A stretch of 64,000 bases of DNA from Calothrix sp. PCC 7103. Its GTDB lineage: Bacteria; Cyanobacteriota; Cyanobacteriia; Cyanobacteriales; Nostocaceae. The stretch is from assembly GCF_000331305.1 (NCBI RefSeq), contig NZ_KB217478.1, positions 6,784,317-6,848,316 of the forward strand. The letters are read 5' to 3'. The notes beneath the pieces were generated by a model. That model was not told the DNA's origin. It made no database searches and saw only the letters and a list, made by a program, of their open reading frames with translations. Positions 55,575 through 64,000 of the stretch are shown one piece after another; the stretch's first letter is position 1; each line of letters opens with the position of its first letter. Both the position numbers and the translations under genes were made by a program.

Positions 55575-56037
55575 CCACTCTTCCCCTATAAGAATACAGT
55601 TTTTGCGGATGGTTGCCAGCGTTTTGGTACGCGCATCTCCATCCTTCGGTTACTGCTTTTAGGTTGCCGTCGAATACTGTTTGCCGGTGCCTCCAAGTAT
55701 ATATAGGAAGAGAGATGTTTGTTTTTATGCTGGCATTACCCACGCGCCTAATCGGTTTAATGCCTTGCGGCTTTTTGTCGCTACCTAGTAGGAGTATCAA
55801 TTTAATGTCTTTTTTGTTTTGTTACTTTCTGTAAGAGTTAACTCGACACAATCAAACAGTGATAAGAACCGAGGTTTGAGCATTCGCCTATGCGATTAAA
55901 CAATTTTCTAATCAGCAAGTAACAACTACTCAACTACTATTGTGGCATTAACCCCGAAGCTACGCACCATTATTTAGACGAGCAATTAAATAAGACTGTT
56001 CTTAAACTGCCTGTAGGGGTAACGCTGTTTTAGGGTT
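55575..56037. other. 463-bp gap between ylxR and infB
   Basis: No real gene was recognised on either strand. The sequence is not obviously repetitive and lacks a clear terminator. It may hold the infB leader or an internal promoter. Confidence 0.5.
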
Positions 56038-56313
56038 TTAACCAATATTAACGATTGTAGGTTGAACCACTGTCAACCTTTGCCACAAGCTCTGATAAAT
56101 TTCATCAGAGACCGCTGCGTGCAACGCTCGCCCTAATCGATTTTTTTTCTGAGCTGCTCCTAAACAATCTAGAGATGGACAAATATAGGCAGAACGCCCC
56201 ATGCCCTCATCTAATTGTACCTGCCCAGAAGGAAACACGCGGACAATTCGCCAAAACTCTTCCTTTAAACCGATTTTGCGACAGCTTAAACAACGTCGAT
56301 AATTAGGTTTCAT
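56038..56313 (-). CDS. ylxR: YlxR-family (DUF448) RNA-binding-like protein
   Basis: A 91-residue protein of the YlxR fold, starting MKPNYRRCLSCRKIG with the family CxxC and followed by EEFWRIVRVFPSGQVQLD and GRSAYICPSLDCLGAAQKKN, which carries the conserved GR-(S/G)-AY-(I/V)-C motif. YlxR is found between nusA and infB in most bacteria and probably binds RNA or modulates RNase P. It follows nusA by 91 bp. Confidence 0.92.
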   Translation of the reverse strand: MKPNYRRCLSCRKIGLKEEFWRIVRVFPSGQVQLDEGMGRSAYICPSLDCLGAAQKKNRLGRALHAAVSDEIYQSLWQRLTVVQPTIVNIG

Positions 56314-56404
56314 TATTGTGATACGAAGAGAGCGCCCTCTTTTGTTAAAAAAATATGTGATGTTTCTCTGACTCTACTTACTATTGGTACTTAGTGTCAA
56401 AGTT

Positions 56405-57760
56405 TTATCTTCGCACATCTTCTTCTAGGTCGGAGTCCAACTCGTCTAATTCCTCCAAATCTTGATCTAAATCCTCAAAATCTCGCCCTAATGCCATTTT
56501 TTCGTCATACTCCTCATCCTCGTCATATTCCTGATCATACTCGTCTTCGAGAGCTTCAAGTCGTGCTGCTTCCTCTGCCGCTTTGGCACGTGCCGCAGCA
56601 AATTTGGTATCCTCTCCTTCACGGTCGTACTTTGCTTTATCTTTTATATCTATTTTCCAACCAGTTAGGCGAGCTGCTAACCGAACGTTTTGCCCTTCCT
56701 TACCTATTGCCAAACTTAATTGATCTTCAGCCACTAGTACATGAGTTTGGCGGGTTTCGGGATCCATTAATCGCACTTCGTCAACTCGTGCAGGACTCAA
56801 AGCATTAGCAATATAAGTAGCGGGGTCAGGAGACCAGCGAATTACGTCAATTTTTTCACCGCGCAACTCGTTGACTACAACTTGAATACGTGATCCCCGT
56901 GCCCCAATACAGGCGCCAACAGGGTCAACATCACGGTCTAAAGTATCAACAGCAATTTTCGTTCTTGGGCCAACATAACGAGAAGGAGGATTCGCTTCTC
57001 TAGCAACCGCGACTATTCGTACTACTTCGTCTTCAATTTCGGGAACTTCATTGGCAAACAAATATACTACTAAACCAGCATCAGCCCGAGATACCAATAG
57101 CTGGGGTCCACGCTGCTGCCCTTGAGATACTTTCTTTAAATAAACTTTAAATGTTGCATTTGCTCGATAATTATCATTAGGCAATTGTTCGCGCTTCGGT
57201 AATTCAGCTTCGACTTCAGGTTGCCCAAATCCACTGCTAACCGCCAAAATTACAGATTGACGCTCAAACCGCAGTACACGCGCTTGTAATACCGAACTTT
57301 CCAAGTCTTGAAACTCTTCTTGCACCATTTGACGCTGCTGGTCGCGAAGCTTTTGCGCTAGCACTTGCTTTGTTTGCATCGCTGCCATGCGTCCAAACTC
57401 TTCTTTTTTGTCAGGGGTAACATCGAGAATTACCTCTTGCCCTAACTCAGCTCCCTCACCACCCATGTCTTTGACTTGTTCGAGTGAGATTTCGTGGTCT
57501 GAGTTAACGACTTGCTCAACAATTGTTTTGGTAGCAACGACGCGAAAACCTTGGTCTTCGATATCAAGCTGAACATCAAAATTATCGAAATAATCTTCAT
57601 CAAACTGTCTACGCTCCATATTTTGAGCGCGTCGATAACGTTCGTATCCTTTTAGCAATGCTTCGCGAATTGCTGCTTGTACAGCCGAACGAGGTAAATT
57701 ACGCTCACGGCTTATACTTTCGATAAGTTCTTTTAATCCTTGTAACTCAATCATTGACAT
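56405..57760 (-). CDS. nusA: Transcription termination/antitermination factor NusA
   Basis: A protein of about 451 residues. The N-terminal domain that contacts RNA polymerase (LPRSAVQAAIREALLKGYER, DFNVQLDIED-like) is followed by the S1 domain (VLQARVLRFERQSVILAV), and two KH domains (REANPPSRYVGPRTKIAV, VGACIGARGSRIQVVV and ILA-like QLSLAIGKEGQNVRLAARLTG). The C-terminus is a strongly acidic tail, replacing the extra repeats of E. coli NusA. The start is ATG 57760 (MSMIELQG): GGAG lies ten bases upstream, and an in-frame TTG overlaps that site. Confidence 0.94.
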   Translation of the reverse strand: MSMIELQGLKELIESISRERNLPRSAVQAAIREALLKGYERYRRAQNMERRQFDEDYFDNFDVQLDIEDQGFRVVATKTIVEQVVNSDHEISLEQVKDMGGEGAELGQEVILDVTPDKKEEFGRMAAMQTKQVLAQKLRDQQRQMVQEEFQDLESSVLQARVLRFERQSVILAVSSGFGQPEVEAELPKREQLPNDNYRANATFKVYLKKVSQGQQRGPQLLVSRADAGLVVYLFANEVPEIEDEVVRIVAVAREANPPSRYVGPRTKIAVDTLDRDVDPVGACIGARGSRIQVVVNELRGEKIDVIRWSPDPATYIANALSPARVDEVRLMDPETRQTHVLVAEDQLSLAIGKEGQNVRLAARLTGWKIDIKDKAKYDREGEDTKFAAARAKAAEEAARLEALEDEYDQEYDEDEEYDEKMALGRDFEDLDQDLEELDELDSDLEEDVRR

Positions 57761-57775
57761 AGTGAAAATCTCCAA

Positions 57776-58114
57776 AGAATCGATTTTTAACTTGATTGTT
57801 TAGTTGTTAGTAGTGATTGTGAGTTGCATAGTTGATATTTAAATTTGTTACTTTATTTACTTTTGGGCGGGTTGTATTTACCTGTTGTTTCAACTGAGGA
57901 AAACCGAGAAGTCCTATTTGTGTGCCGTGAAAGTTTAGTGCGTGTAACCCTTGCATCTCAGACTTTGAGGTGCAAGCCGAAATAACCACGCACAGTCAGC
58001 GCGCGCCGACTAGTAACAAACCAATAATCAAGTAGCGCGCGTAAATCCTGCCAGTTATAGAGCTACCCTTTACATATAGATAGGCGCCGTGTGACAGAAA
58101 AAATAATTGCGCTT
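57776..58114. other. 339-bp spacer between rimP and nusA
   Basis: No gene recognised. Two GCGCGC-rich spots (about 57995 and 58035) stand out in otherwise AT-rich DNA. It probably contains the nusA leader. Confidence 0.45.
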
Positions 58115-58582
58115 CTATTTACCTCGACGCTCGTCAAGTTGAACTTTGGTAATTTGAGAGCGAGGAATCTCAACAATTCTTCCTTTTAGGTTCAAAAAAA
58201 CTTTATTTTCATCCCTACGAATTAGTTGACCAGCCCAGTCCTGTTGTCCTTCATGGGGTGGCGAAGTCGAGACAATAACACCAAAGCCTTTAAAGGAAAT
58301 AAATTCCCGGTCAGTAGTCAGTTGTCTAGAAATACCAGGACTAGAGACTTCTAACACATAAGCATCTGGAATAATCGATGATGCATCTAATGAGGCTTCT
58401 AACGCACGACTCATTCGCTCACAATCGTCTAAACCAGTATCCTGCTCTTTATTACGAATATCTACCCGTAAAACAGGAGGACGCTGATTTGTATGAAAAA
58501 CAGCGCCAACAACTTCTAACCCCAGTTCTTCTGCCACTGGTGTCGCCATTTCTATAACTTGTGGGACTAACGGATGAGTCAT
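58115..58582 (-). CDS. rimP: Ribosome maturation factor RimP
   Basis: A 155-residue factor required for 30S ribosome maturation. N-terminal domain: [25 protein letters not shown]; family signature: [18 protein letters not shown], followed by [22 protein letters not shown]. The C-terminal SH3-like domain ends in [12 protein letters not shown]. It begins the rimP-nusA-ylxR-infB series, just after a terminator that isolates it from the upstream membrane-protein gene. Confidence 0.93.
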   Translation of the reverse strand: MTHPLVPQVIEMATPVAEELGLEVVGAVFHTNQRPPVLRVDIRNKEQDTGLDDCERMSRALEASLDASSIIPDAYVLEVSSPGISRQLTTDREFISFKGFGVIVSTSPPHEGQQDWAGQLIRRDENKVFLNLKGRIVEIPRSQITKVQLDERRGK

Positions 58583-58596
58583 GCAATAAATTCCAA

Positions 58597-58622
58597 CAAA
58601 AAAAGTGGGCTATAACCCACTT
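58597..58622 (-). terminator. Rho-independent terminator upstream of rimP
   Basis: AAGTGGG (58603-58609) and CCCACTT (58616-58622) form a 7-bp stem followed on the minus strand by a run of U (58597-58604). It ends transcripts from the 58779-60209 gene; rimP starts 15 bp beyond. Confidence 0.8.
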
Positions 58623-58778
58623 CCTGCGATAAGGATATCTTTCAAGAAGTCTTGTGACGAACCGTTAGATGGTTCGCCTCTATAATCGAGTTTAGCGCAT
58701 TTCTTCCAGAGCGAGAAGCTATAAATTAACTTTCTTTATGAAACGCTTAAAGGGCACTCGTATTGTTTCATAGTCTCA

Positions 58779-60209
58779 CTATTCCCTCTTCGGTAGAACA
58801 ATTTCTGAATGCACCACAGCTTGAACTTTCATCTTTCGCGTTTGCTCAAGCACCTGCTGGATATCCTCTTGGGACAAACGCTGTACATAATTAAGTTTTA
58901 CTTCTTCTAAAAAGTCAGAAAGTAGACTTTGCAGTTCTGCAATTACGTGCTTTTTCTGCATTTCGGCGCCGAGGGTATCAGTAAAACGCTGTAACAGTTG
59001 GCTAGAAAGACTCGCTGAAACCGGGTCTTCGACGGCGCTAATTATGGCATTATATAGATTTGTGGCAATTTGAGACGCTAACTGTTCGCTGATTTGAGTT
59101 TGAAATTGCGAAACACCAGGAAGTGCTTGCAAATTTTTATACACTGGTGCTTGATTTAAGGCGCCTTCAATATTGTGGCGTAAAATAGCGGTAATTTCGG
59201 GCTGAATCTTTGGCAAAACCTGATAAATTATCGTTTGCACCAGAATCGTAGAAATTGCTTCAACTTCATTGACATTATTGATATCAATGTAAGGACGAAT
59301 ACTTTCTTTTTGAAGTAACCACCGAGTTAATTCACCCCGCTTTACCGAACCCTGAATTTGATTAATGACCCGAACCACAATAATTTCAGTAAATTCTTCT
59401 GCGAAGTTAGATACTATACCTCTATGTACTTGCGTGCGAATCGATTGAAAATTAATAATTTTGGCTTTATCAAGACGGATGATCACAGGAATCACACGCA
59501 AAATTCGCCAAAACGGTAATACTAATAATAAATTATACCAACGCCAAATAACAGCCTCAAGCCAGCTAAACTCAGGATGACAACGCTTGATAAAAAAGCT
59601 GCCAGCGAGTAGTTCTATGCCGAATATTAACGTAAAGGGGAAGTCAATCCAAAAAAATCTATCAACAAATTCGCCGTTCTCACCAATTTGACGGTAGTAG
59701 TTGGTAGCGATTAGCGGTTTAATTCTACGATTGAAAAATTCTATTTCTTGATTCCATCCCTTTTGCTGTAGGTTTGCTTGACTCCAGAACTGAGCGAATG
59801 CTTTCTTAGCAGACTTTTCTCCTGTATGGTCACGCATTCGGTTCTTTATTTTTTCTAGCGTTCCACTTTTATCTGCCAGTGCAAACGGGTTCGTGTCGAT
59901 TATCTCACTAGTCAGGCGCCGTAATTCCTCTAACTGGGCGCCAACAACTTTAGACTCTACCCCTGTTTGACTAACTTGAGAAGAAACAGTTGTGACAGCT
60001 GCTAAATAAGCTTCTATCTCACGATGAGGTTGTATACCTTTAATAGGGTCATACAAACGAGTCAAAGAAGGCAAATTACGTAAGTAAAAATCCCGCCAAG
60101 GAATGTAACTTAAATCAAATAAAACAAATCCTAAATTAATTGTGGCAGTAATAGCCATTAATCGCTCAAACCACAGACTCCATCTATTCAAGGGTTTTCG
60201 GCTAATCAT
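58779..60209 (-). CDS. Conserved membrane protein of unknown function
   Basis: A 476-residue protein with an N-terminal transmembrane helix (about 15-33), a long soluble helical region (45-175), two or three further membrane helices (about 185-240) and a large helical C-terminal half. The sequence FWRILRVIPVIIRLDKAKII, with regularly spaced Arg/Lys after the membrane helices, recalls voltage-sensor-like or linker segments of ion channels, but no selectivity filter is visible. The C-terminal half is rich in Ile/Gln amphipathic helices (SQLLQRFTDTLGAEMQKKHV). I believe it is conserved in cyanobacteria; role unknown. Confidence 0.7.
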   Translation of the reverse strand: MISRKPLNRWSLWFERLMAITATINLGFVLFDLSYIPWRDFYLRNLPSLTRLYDPIKGIQPHREIEAYLAAVTTVSSQVSQTGVESKVVGAQLEELRRLTSEIIDTNPFALADKSGTLEKIKNRMRDHTGEKSAKKAFAQFWSQANLQQKGWNQEIEFFNRRIKPLIATNYYRQIGENGEFVDRFFWIDFPFTLIFGIELLAGSFFIKRCHPEFSWLEAVIWRWYNLLLVLPFWRILRVIPVIIRLDKAKIINFQSIRTQVHRGIVSNFAEEFTEIIVVRVINQIQGSVKRGELTRWLLQKESIRPYIDINNVNEVEAISTILVQTIIYQVLPKIQPEITAILRHNIEGALNQAPVYKNLQALPGVSQFQTQISEQLASQIATNLYNAIISAVEDPVSASLSSQLLQRFTDTLGAEMQKKHVIAELQSLLSDFLEEVKLNYVQRLSQEDIQQVLEQTRKMKVQAVVHSEIVLPKRE

Positions 60210-60437
60210 CTTTTTTAATTACGCTTTAATCTACGGGGTATTATTTTTTATACTCAGCACTTCTAGTTAATGGCAAAACTGTCGTTAATTTCAAGATACC
60301 TCTATCGGGGGATGACAGAGCAAAGTCACAATAAATTATTTAAATTAAATTAACATCAGTAAAAATATTCAAAAATCATCAATAATCAATGAAAAACTAA
60401 TTACTAACAACATATTTAATCAACAGGAGTTTTGACC

Positions 60438-61160
60438 ATGTGGTGTGGGATAGGAAAATCTAGTTTTAGCATAGCAACAGCGTGTTTAGTGTCCGCAGTA
60501 GTAGTAATATCCGATACAGCGGATGCAGTACGTCAACGTAATTATACACCGCAGCAATTTCGCGCAGTGTTACGTGGATTAGGTTATGACATAAAAGTTT
60601 CTAACGAACCCTTAACAAATGCCGATGCCAAAAAAGCGATTACAGAATTTCAAACAGGGTATAGATTAAAACCAGGCGATGGATTAGCAGGCCCAAAAAC
60701 CCAGGACTTTGCCGCGCAAATTATGCAAATTCTGCAAGCAAACCTCAACCTGGTAATGAAACCCAATCCTCCTTTACCTCGTAGCCAATACTACAGTACC
60801 AGAACAGAAGCAGTAGTAAGAGCATATCAAAAGAAAAACCAGCTAACTGAAACAGGAATAGCTGACCTCGCTTTGAGACAAAAGCTTGACCAAGAAGCAA
60901 GTAACATCCTAGAGAAAAAACCAACTGCCAGTCCAACAACCAAACCAACAACCAAACCAACAACCAAACCAACAACCAAACCAACAACCAAACCAACAGG
61001 CAAACCAGTAACCAGACCTACACCAAAACCAACTCCAACCCCAACAACAACAGAAACCGCAACACCTGAAGCAATCCCAACCGATACACCTACACCTGAA
61101 ACAACACCAACACCCGAAGCAACCCCAACAACAACCGTAACACCAACACCAACCAGATAA
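60438..61160 (+). CDS. Secreted peptidoglycan-binding-like protein with Pro/Thr tail
   Basis: A protein of about 240 residues. A signal peptide (ATACLVSAVVVISDTADA) is followed by two peptidoglycan-binding-like helical domains (YTPQQFRAVLRGLGYD to GPKTQDFAAQI, and RTEAVVRAYQKKNQL to ALRQKLDQ). The tail of about 90 residues is made of TTKP repeats encoded by a 12-bp tandem repeat and then PTPT/PETT stretches, like wall-spanning linkers. ATG 60438 is preferred, with AGGAG eight bases upstream. It ends in a strong bidirectional terminator. Confidence 0.78.
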   Translation: MWCGIGKSSFSIATACLVSAVVVISDTADAVRQRNYTPQQFRAVLRGLGYDIKVSNEPLTNADAKKAITEFQTGYRLKPGDGLAGPKTQDFAAQIMQILQANLNLVMKPNPPLPRSQYYSTRTEAVVRAYQKKNQLTETGIADLALRQKLDQEASNILEKKPTASPTTKPTTKPTTKPTTKPTTKPTGKPVTRPTPKPTPTPTTTETATPEAIPTDTPTPETTPTPEATPTTTVTPTPTR

Positions 61161-61266
61161 GCCGTAGCATAGGCATCCTGCCTGTGCAATGTATGTAATC
61201 ATATTTACCACATCGACACAGAGAACACAGAGGGGAGAGGAATTTAGAATTGGCGCCTGTCTCCCA

Positions 61267-61310
61267 AAAATAAATGACATGGAATATTTGCACTCCATGT
61301 CATTTATTTT
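61267..61310. terminator. Bidirectional terminator, 17-bp perfect stem
   Basis: AAAATAAATGACATGGA (61267-61283) and its perfect complement (61294-61310) enclose a 10-base loop, with A/T runs on both sides. It lies between two convergent genes. Confidence 0.85.
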
Positions 61311-61337
61311 GTTGGTATTAAAAATAACCTATGTTAA

Positions 61338-62231
61338 TCAATACTTTTGTGCAGGTTCTTCCATTGGTCTACCTTTAGGAAGAGGTAACATCGGGCGCCT
61401 GTCATCAAAAGGCATAGGAATATACTGAACGCTAGGTCTACCACCTTGAGGTTGTGGGTACATATCCATCAAATTGTAAATTGAACGGGGAAGACCAACA
61501 GTCACAGGTAAACCCATTTCGGTAGCTTCTTCAACAGTAATAGGATAATCGTGAGTAACACGTCCAGTTGTTAAAGCGTCAATAATACTTTCAATATTCT
61601 CTGGTTTTACCTTTTGTTTGGGTATGGAGTCTTTAAGCAATGTCCGTACAAACCGCTGCACCTGCGCGATAGCTTTACGCGACAAGTCAGCCATAATTAA
61701 GGTTTGGTCATCAACTTCGCCAATTGGTTTATCTTCTACAACCTTAATAATGCTAGCAGCAGGGAAATTACCTAACTGTGGGTCAACCGGTCCAAGCACT
61801 GCATTAGCATCCATGACAATTTCATCAGCGGCAAGAGCTAGCATGGTACCACCGCTCATTGCATAGTGTGGTACAAAAACTGTAACCTTAGATGGATGAC
61901 GAATCAACGCACGGGCAATTTGCTCAGTAGCTAGTACCAAACCACCAGGTGTATGTAAAATCAAATCGATTGGAACATCATCTGGAGTGAGGCGAATCGC
62001 GCGTAAAATTTGTTCAGAATCTTCAATAGTAATATAACGAGATAAAGGAATCCCTAACAAACTGATGGATTCTTGTCGGTGAATAAGTAAAATCACCCGG
62101 CTTTTACGTTCTTGCTGGAACTTTTGTAACGAACTGAAACGACGATACTCTGTTTGGCGCCGTTGCCAGATCGGTTGCAGCGAGGAGAGCAAAAGAAAAA
62201 TCCAGAATAAATCACCGATACCGAAGCCCAT
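61338..62231 (-). CDS. Membrane-anchored ClpP-fold serine protease (SDH/SppA-like)
   Basis: A 297-residue protein with an N-terminal membrane helix (about 5-22) and a Clp/crotonase-like protease domain. The oxyanion/first-strand motif is LILHTPGGLVLATEQIA, the catalytic Ser126 lies in HYAMSGGTMLALAADEIVMD, and a Lys/Asp partner probably follows in the YPITVEEATEMGLPV region. It matches the SDH (serine dehydrogenase-like) proteinase family, common in cyanobacteria. The C-terminus is Pro-rich. It would cleave membrane or signal peptides; substrates unknown. Confidence 0.85.
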   Translation of the reverse strand: MGFGIGDLFWIFLLLSSLQPIWQRRQTEYRRFSSLQKFQQERKSRVILLIHRQESISLLGIPLSRYITIEDSEQILRAIRLTPDDVPIDLILHTPGGLVLATEQIARALIRHPSKVTVFVPHYAMSGGTMLALAADEIVMDANAVLGPVDPQLGNFPAASIIKVVEDKPIGEVDDQTLIMADLSRKAIAQVQRFVRTLLKDSIPKQKVKPENIESIIDALTTGRVTHDYPITVEEATEMGLPVTVGLPRSIYNLMDMYPQPQGGRPSVQYIPMPFDDRRPMLPLPKGRPMEEPAQKY

Positions 62232-62338
62232 AATTATTAATCTTGGTTAAAAAATAGTAGTTGCCGCAATTTATTGTCACAATTTTTGGCTAACCACATT
62301 TCTACCTAAAGAGTTAAACTTTGTATTTTCCGACAAAT

Positions 62339-62358
62339 CATCCGTTACATCCGTTGCC
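62339..62358. repeat. ATCCGTTAC repeat, copy 3
   Basis: CATCCGTTACATCCGTTGCC. It overlaps the 3' end of the kinase gene, whose last codons and TAA stop are read from the repeat on the minus strand (ending WQRM). Confidence 0.75.
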
Positions 62359-64000
62359 AGTCTTTGTTACGCCAAATTTTAATAGTGTCGTCGTCACTCG
62401 CACTAACAAGAGTCCGTCCATCGGGGCTAAAAGCAACAGTCCTAATGTAATTATTATGACCACTTAAAGTACAAATCTCCGTTTCAGTACTTACATGCCA
62501 AAGTTTAATCGTTTTATCCCAACTACCACTAGCAAGGATTTGCATATCTTGACTGAGTGCAACAGATGAAACAGCACCTTGGTGTCCTGTAAACGTTTTC
62601 AACATTCTGCCTGTAACACCGTGCCAAAATTTAATCGTCTTATCGCTGCTAGCACTAATAAGAGTTTCACCAGTTGCATCAAAAGTCAGACTGTTTACAA
62701 AAAACGAATGACCTACCAATGTACGTATTTCTCGACCAGTACTAACTTGCCATAACTTAATACTACAATCGGCGCCTGATGACGCGATACACTGACCATC
62801 GGGGCTAAAAGCTACAGATAGCACCGCATCAGTATGACCCAAAAAAGTGTTAATAACATCACCTGTACTAATAAGGATAAGTTTGATGCTACAGTCTGAA
62901 CTTCCACTTGCTAAGTACTTCCCATTGGGACTAAAAGCAAGAGAATTTACCCAATTAGTATGAGTGTTTAAAGTACGTATATTCTTACCAGTATTTAAAA
63001 ACCACAGTTTAATAGTATTATCCCAACCACCACTAGCAAGTATTTGCCCATCTGGACTAATAGCTACTGTCCAAACTGAGTCACTATGTCCAGCAAACCA
63101 GCGTCCAAAATTGCGGATATTACGACCTGTAGATAAATTCCACAGCTTTATATTATTGTCACCACTACCACTTACAATCAATTTTCCATCAGAACTAATT
63201 GCCACAGCATGAACCATACCCGCATGTCCTTTAATAGTACGGGTGCATTGCCATGTAAACTGAGGTGTAATTGGTGGTTTGGATGATTTAAGTATGATTT
63301 TGGGTGGAGGTGTTGCTGGTGATATTGTATTGGATAAGTGTATATCCTCAACATCTATAGAACTGGCAAAACTAGATAAAAGTGATAACCATTCTTTTAC
63401 AGATTGAGGACGATACTGGGGTTGCATTGCCATTGCTTGCATAATAGCCCGGTCAACACTAGTACTGATATTCGGATTAAAATGACTTGGTGGTAAAAGT
63501 GGTGTATTACGGTTACGTTCGTCAGCACTAGTGGGTACAACACCAGTTAATAAAGTGTATAACGTCGCAGCTAAACCATAAACATCAATATACTCGCCAC
63601 GTGGCGCCTCAAGTTGATATTGTTCAGGAGGTGCAAACCCTGGAGTTCGATAGACAGTGTGACGCTGTACAACACCAGGTATAAATTCTCTAGAAATGCC
63701 AAAATCAATTAATACAGCTTCTGGTTTACCCGCACGAATGATAATATTGCGCGGTTTAATATCTCGATGTAGCAAACCTTTTTGATGAATAACAGTTAAT
63801 GCATCTCCAATTTGCTGAGTGTATAAAAGCGCTTCTTTCTCTGATAATATACCTTGTTCTCTTAACCGCTTGCCTAAATCATCACCTTCGATATACTCCA
63901 TGACGATACAAGGTAATTCATACTCATCAAAAATATTTTCAATTTGCACAATATGAGGGTGACGACACACTGCAAGACGCACCCCTTCCGAGCGAAAATC
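62345..64000 (-). CDS. Ser/Thr protein kinase with seven WD40 repeats, 5' end outside the window
   Basis: The frame is open to the right edge, so the N-lobe with the ATP-binding Lys is missing from view. Seen are the hinge CIVMEYIEGDDL, the catalytic loop HRDIKPRN, the DFG motif in LIDFGISREF, the activation loop with TPGFAPPEQY and GLAATLYTLLTG. After a linker, seven WD40 repeats of about 42 residues follow (each GH...D, with IKLW endings), enough for one seven-bladed propeller. Such kinases are typical of filamentous cyanobacteria and probably respond to protein partners. The stop lies inside an ATCCGTTAC repeat. Confidence 0.92.
   Translation of the reverse strand, partial: DFRSEGVRLAVCRHPHIVQIENIFDEYELPCIVMEYIEGDDLGKRLREQGILSEKEALLYTQQIGDALTVIHQKGLLHRDIKPRNIIIRAGKPEAVLIDFGISREFIPGVVQRHTVYRTPGFAPPEQYQLEAPRGEYIDVYGLAATLYTLLTGVVPTSADERNRNTPLLPPSHFNPNISTSVDRAIMQAMAMQPQYRPQSVKEWLSLLSSFASSIDVEDIHLSNTISPATPPPKIILKSSKPPITPQFTWQCTRTIKGHAGMVHAVAISSDGKLIVSGSGDNNIKLWNLSTGRNIRNFGRWFAGHSDSVWTVAISPDGQILASGGWDNTIKLWFLNTGKNIRTLNTHTNWVNSLAFSPNGKYLASGSSDCSIKLILISTGDVINTFLGHTDAVLSVAFSPDGQCIASSGADCSIKLWQVSTGREIRTLVGHSFFVNSLTFDATGETLISASSDKTIKFWHGVTGRMLKTFTGHQGAVSSVALSQDMQILASGSWDKTIKLWHVSTETEICTLSGHNNYIRTVAFSPDGRTLVSASDDDTIKIWRNKDWQRM

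Noticed and set aside
60745-61298. Leu/Trp- and Cys/Trp-rich open frames on the minus strand
   Set aside because: They are shadows of the TTKP/PTPT tandem repeats of the secreted protein gene on the plus strand.

Overview
The window reads as chromosome of a filamentous, probably heterocyst-forming cyanobacterium. Support comes from a complete cyanobacterial nitrate-assimilation cluster (nirA, nrtABCD, narB, narM, nirB, ntcB, cnaT), short tandem repeats of the kind common in Nostocales, a DUF1400 protein, an SLH-domain protein, WD40 Ser/Thr kinase architecture and rimP-nusA-ylxR-infB order. A genome-scale signature is visible: the palindrome GGCGCC occurs about 92 times by eye, where roughly 4 would be expected from base composition. 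The usual cyanobacterial HIP1 octamer GCGATCGC was not found at all.

Layout. 1-2.2 kb: decayed mobile/defence DNA (ISL3-type transposase pseudogene, frameshifted 3' part of a BREX brxL gene, and an unrecognised remnant). 2.2-18.7 kb: nitrate assimilation. On the minus strand, from a textbook NtcA promoter at 14.46-14.50 kb, come nirA, nrtA, nrtB, nrtC, nrtD, then a terminator, a second putative NtcA-type promoter, nrtP, narB, a psiE-like gene and narM. Divergent on the plus strand are the HEAT-repeat nirB, then the LysR regulator ntcB and cnaT. Both an ABC-type and an MFS-type nitrate uptake system are encoded. 18.8-31 kb: housekeeping and metabolism (an MBL-fold protein lacking its metal ligands, panD, ppa, a DUF362 protein, aspA, a small gene/HNH pair, pgsA, a GT4 glycosyltransferase, an MFS exporter, recO, deoC). 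31.2-34 kb: orphan cytosine-5 DNA methyltransferase and an Rpn/DUF4351-type nuclease gene with a truncated tandem copy. 34.3-41.7 kb: DUF697-type GTPase, GT2 glycosyltransferase, and an RND efflux pump with its lipoprotein adaptor.

41.8-49.3 kb is an accessory defence-like island: a broken histidine kinase tail, a NACHT-family STAND NTPase whose N-terminal part is carried by two further small reading frames, and divergently a PD-(D/E)XK nuclease followed by a DarT/DarG toxin-antitoxin pair. The interval from 41.53 to 47.31 kb has no GGCGCC site although the window average predicts about eight, which suggests recent acquisition.

49.4-64 kb returns to core genes: SLH/DUF1565 surface protein, DUF1400 protein, the infB-ylxR-nusA-rimP translation/transcription block, an unknown membrane protein, a Pro/Thr-tailed peptidoglycan-binding-like protein, a ClpP-fold membrane protease and a WD40 Ser/Thr kinase that runs off the right edge.

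The best leads for new biology are the three-piece NACHT locus (in-frame TAA, then a shift-prone UUU-UAA junction), the GGCGCC signature with its 5.8-kb desert, and the dispersed palindromes that enter coding sequence in frame (narB) or supply stop codons to two convergent genes. All function names come from recognising motifs in the translated sequence; no database search was possible.
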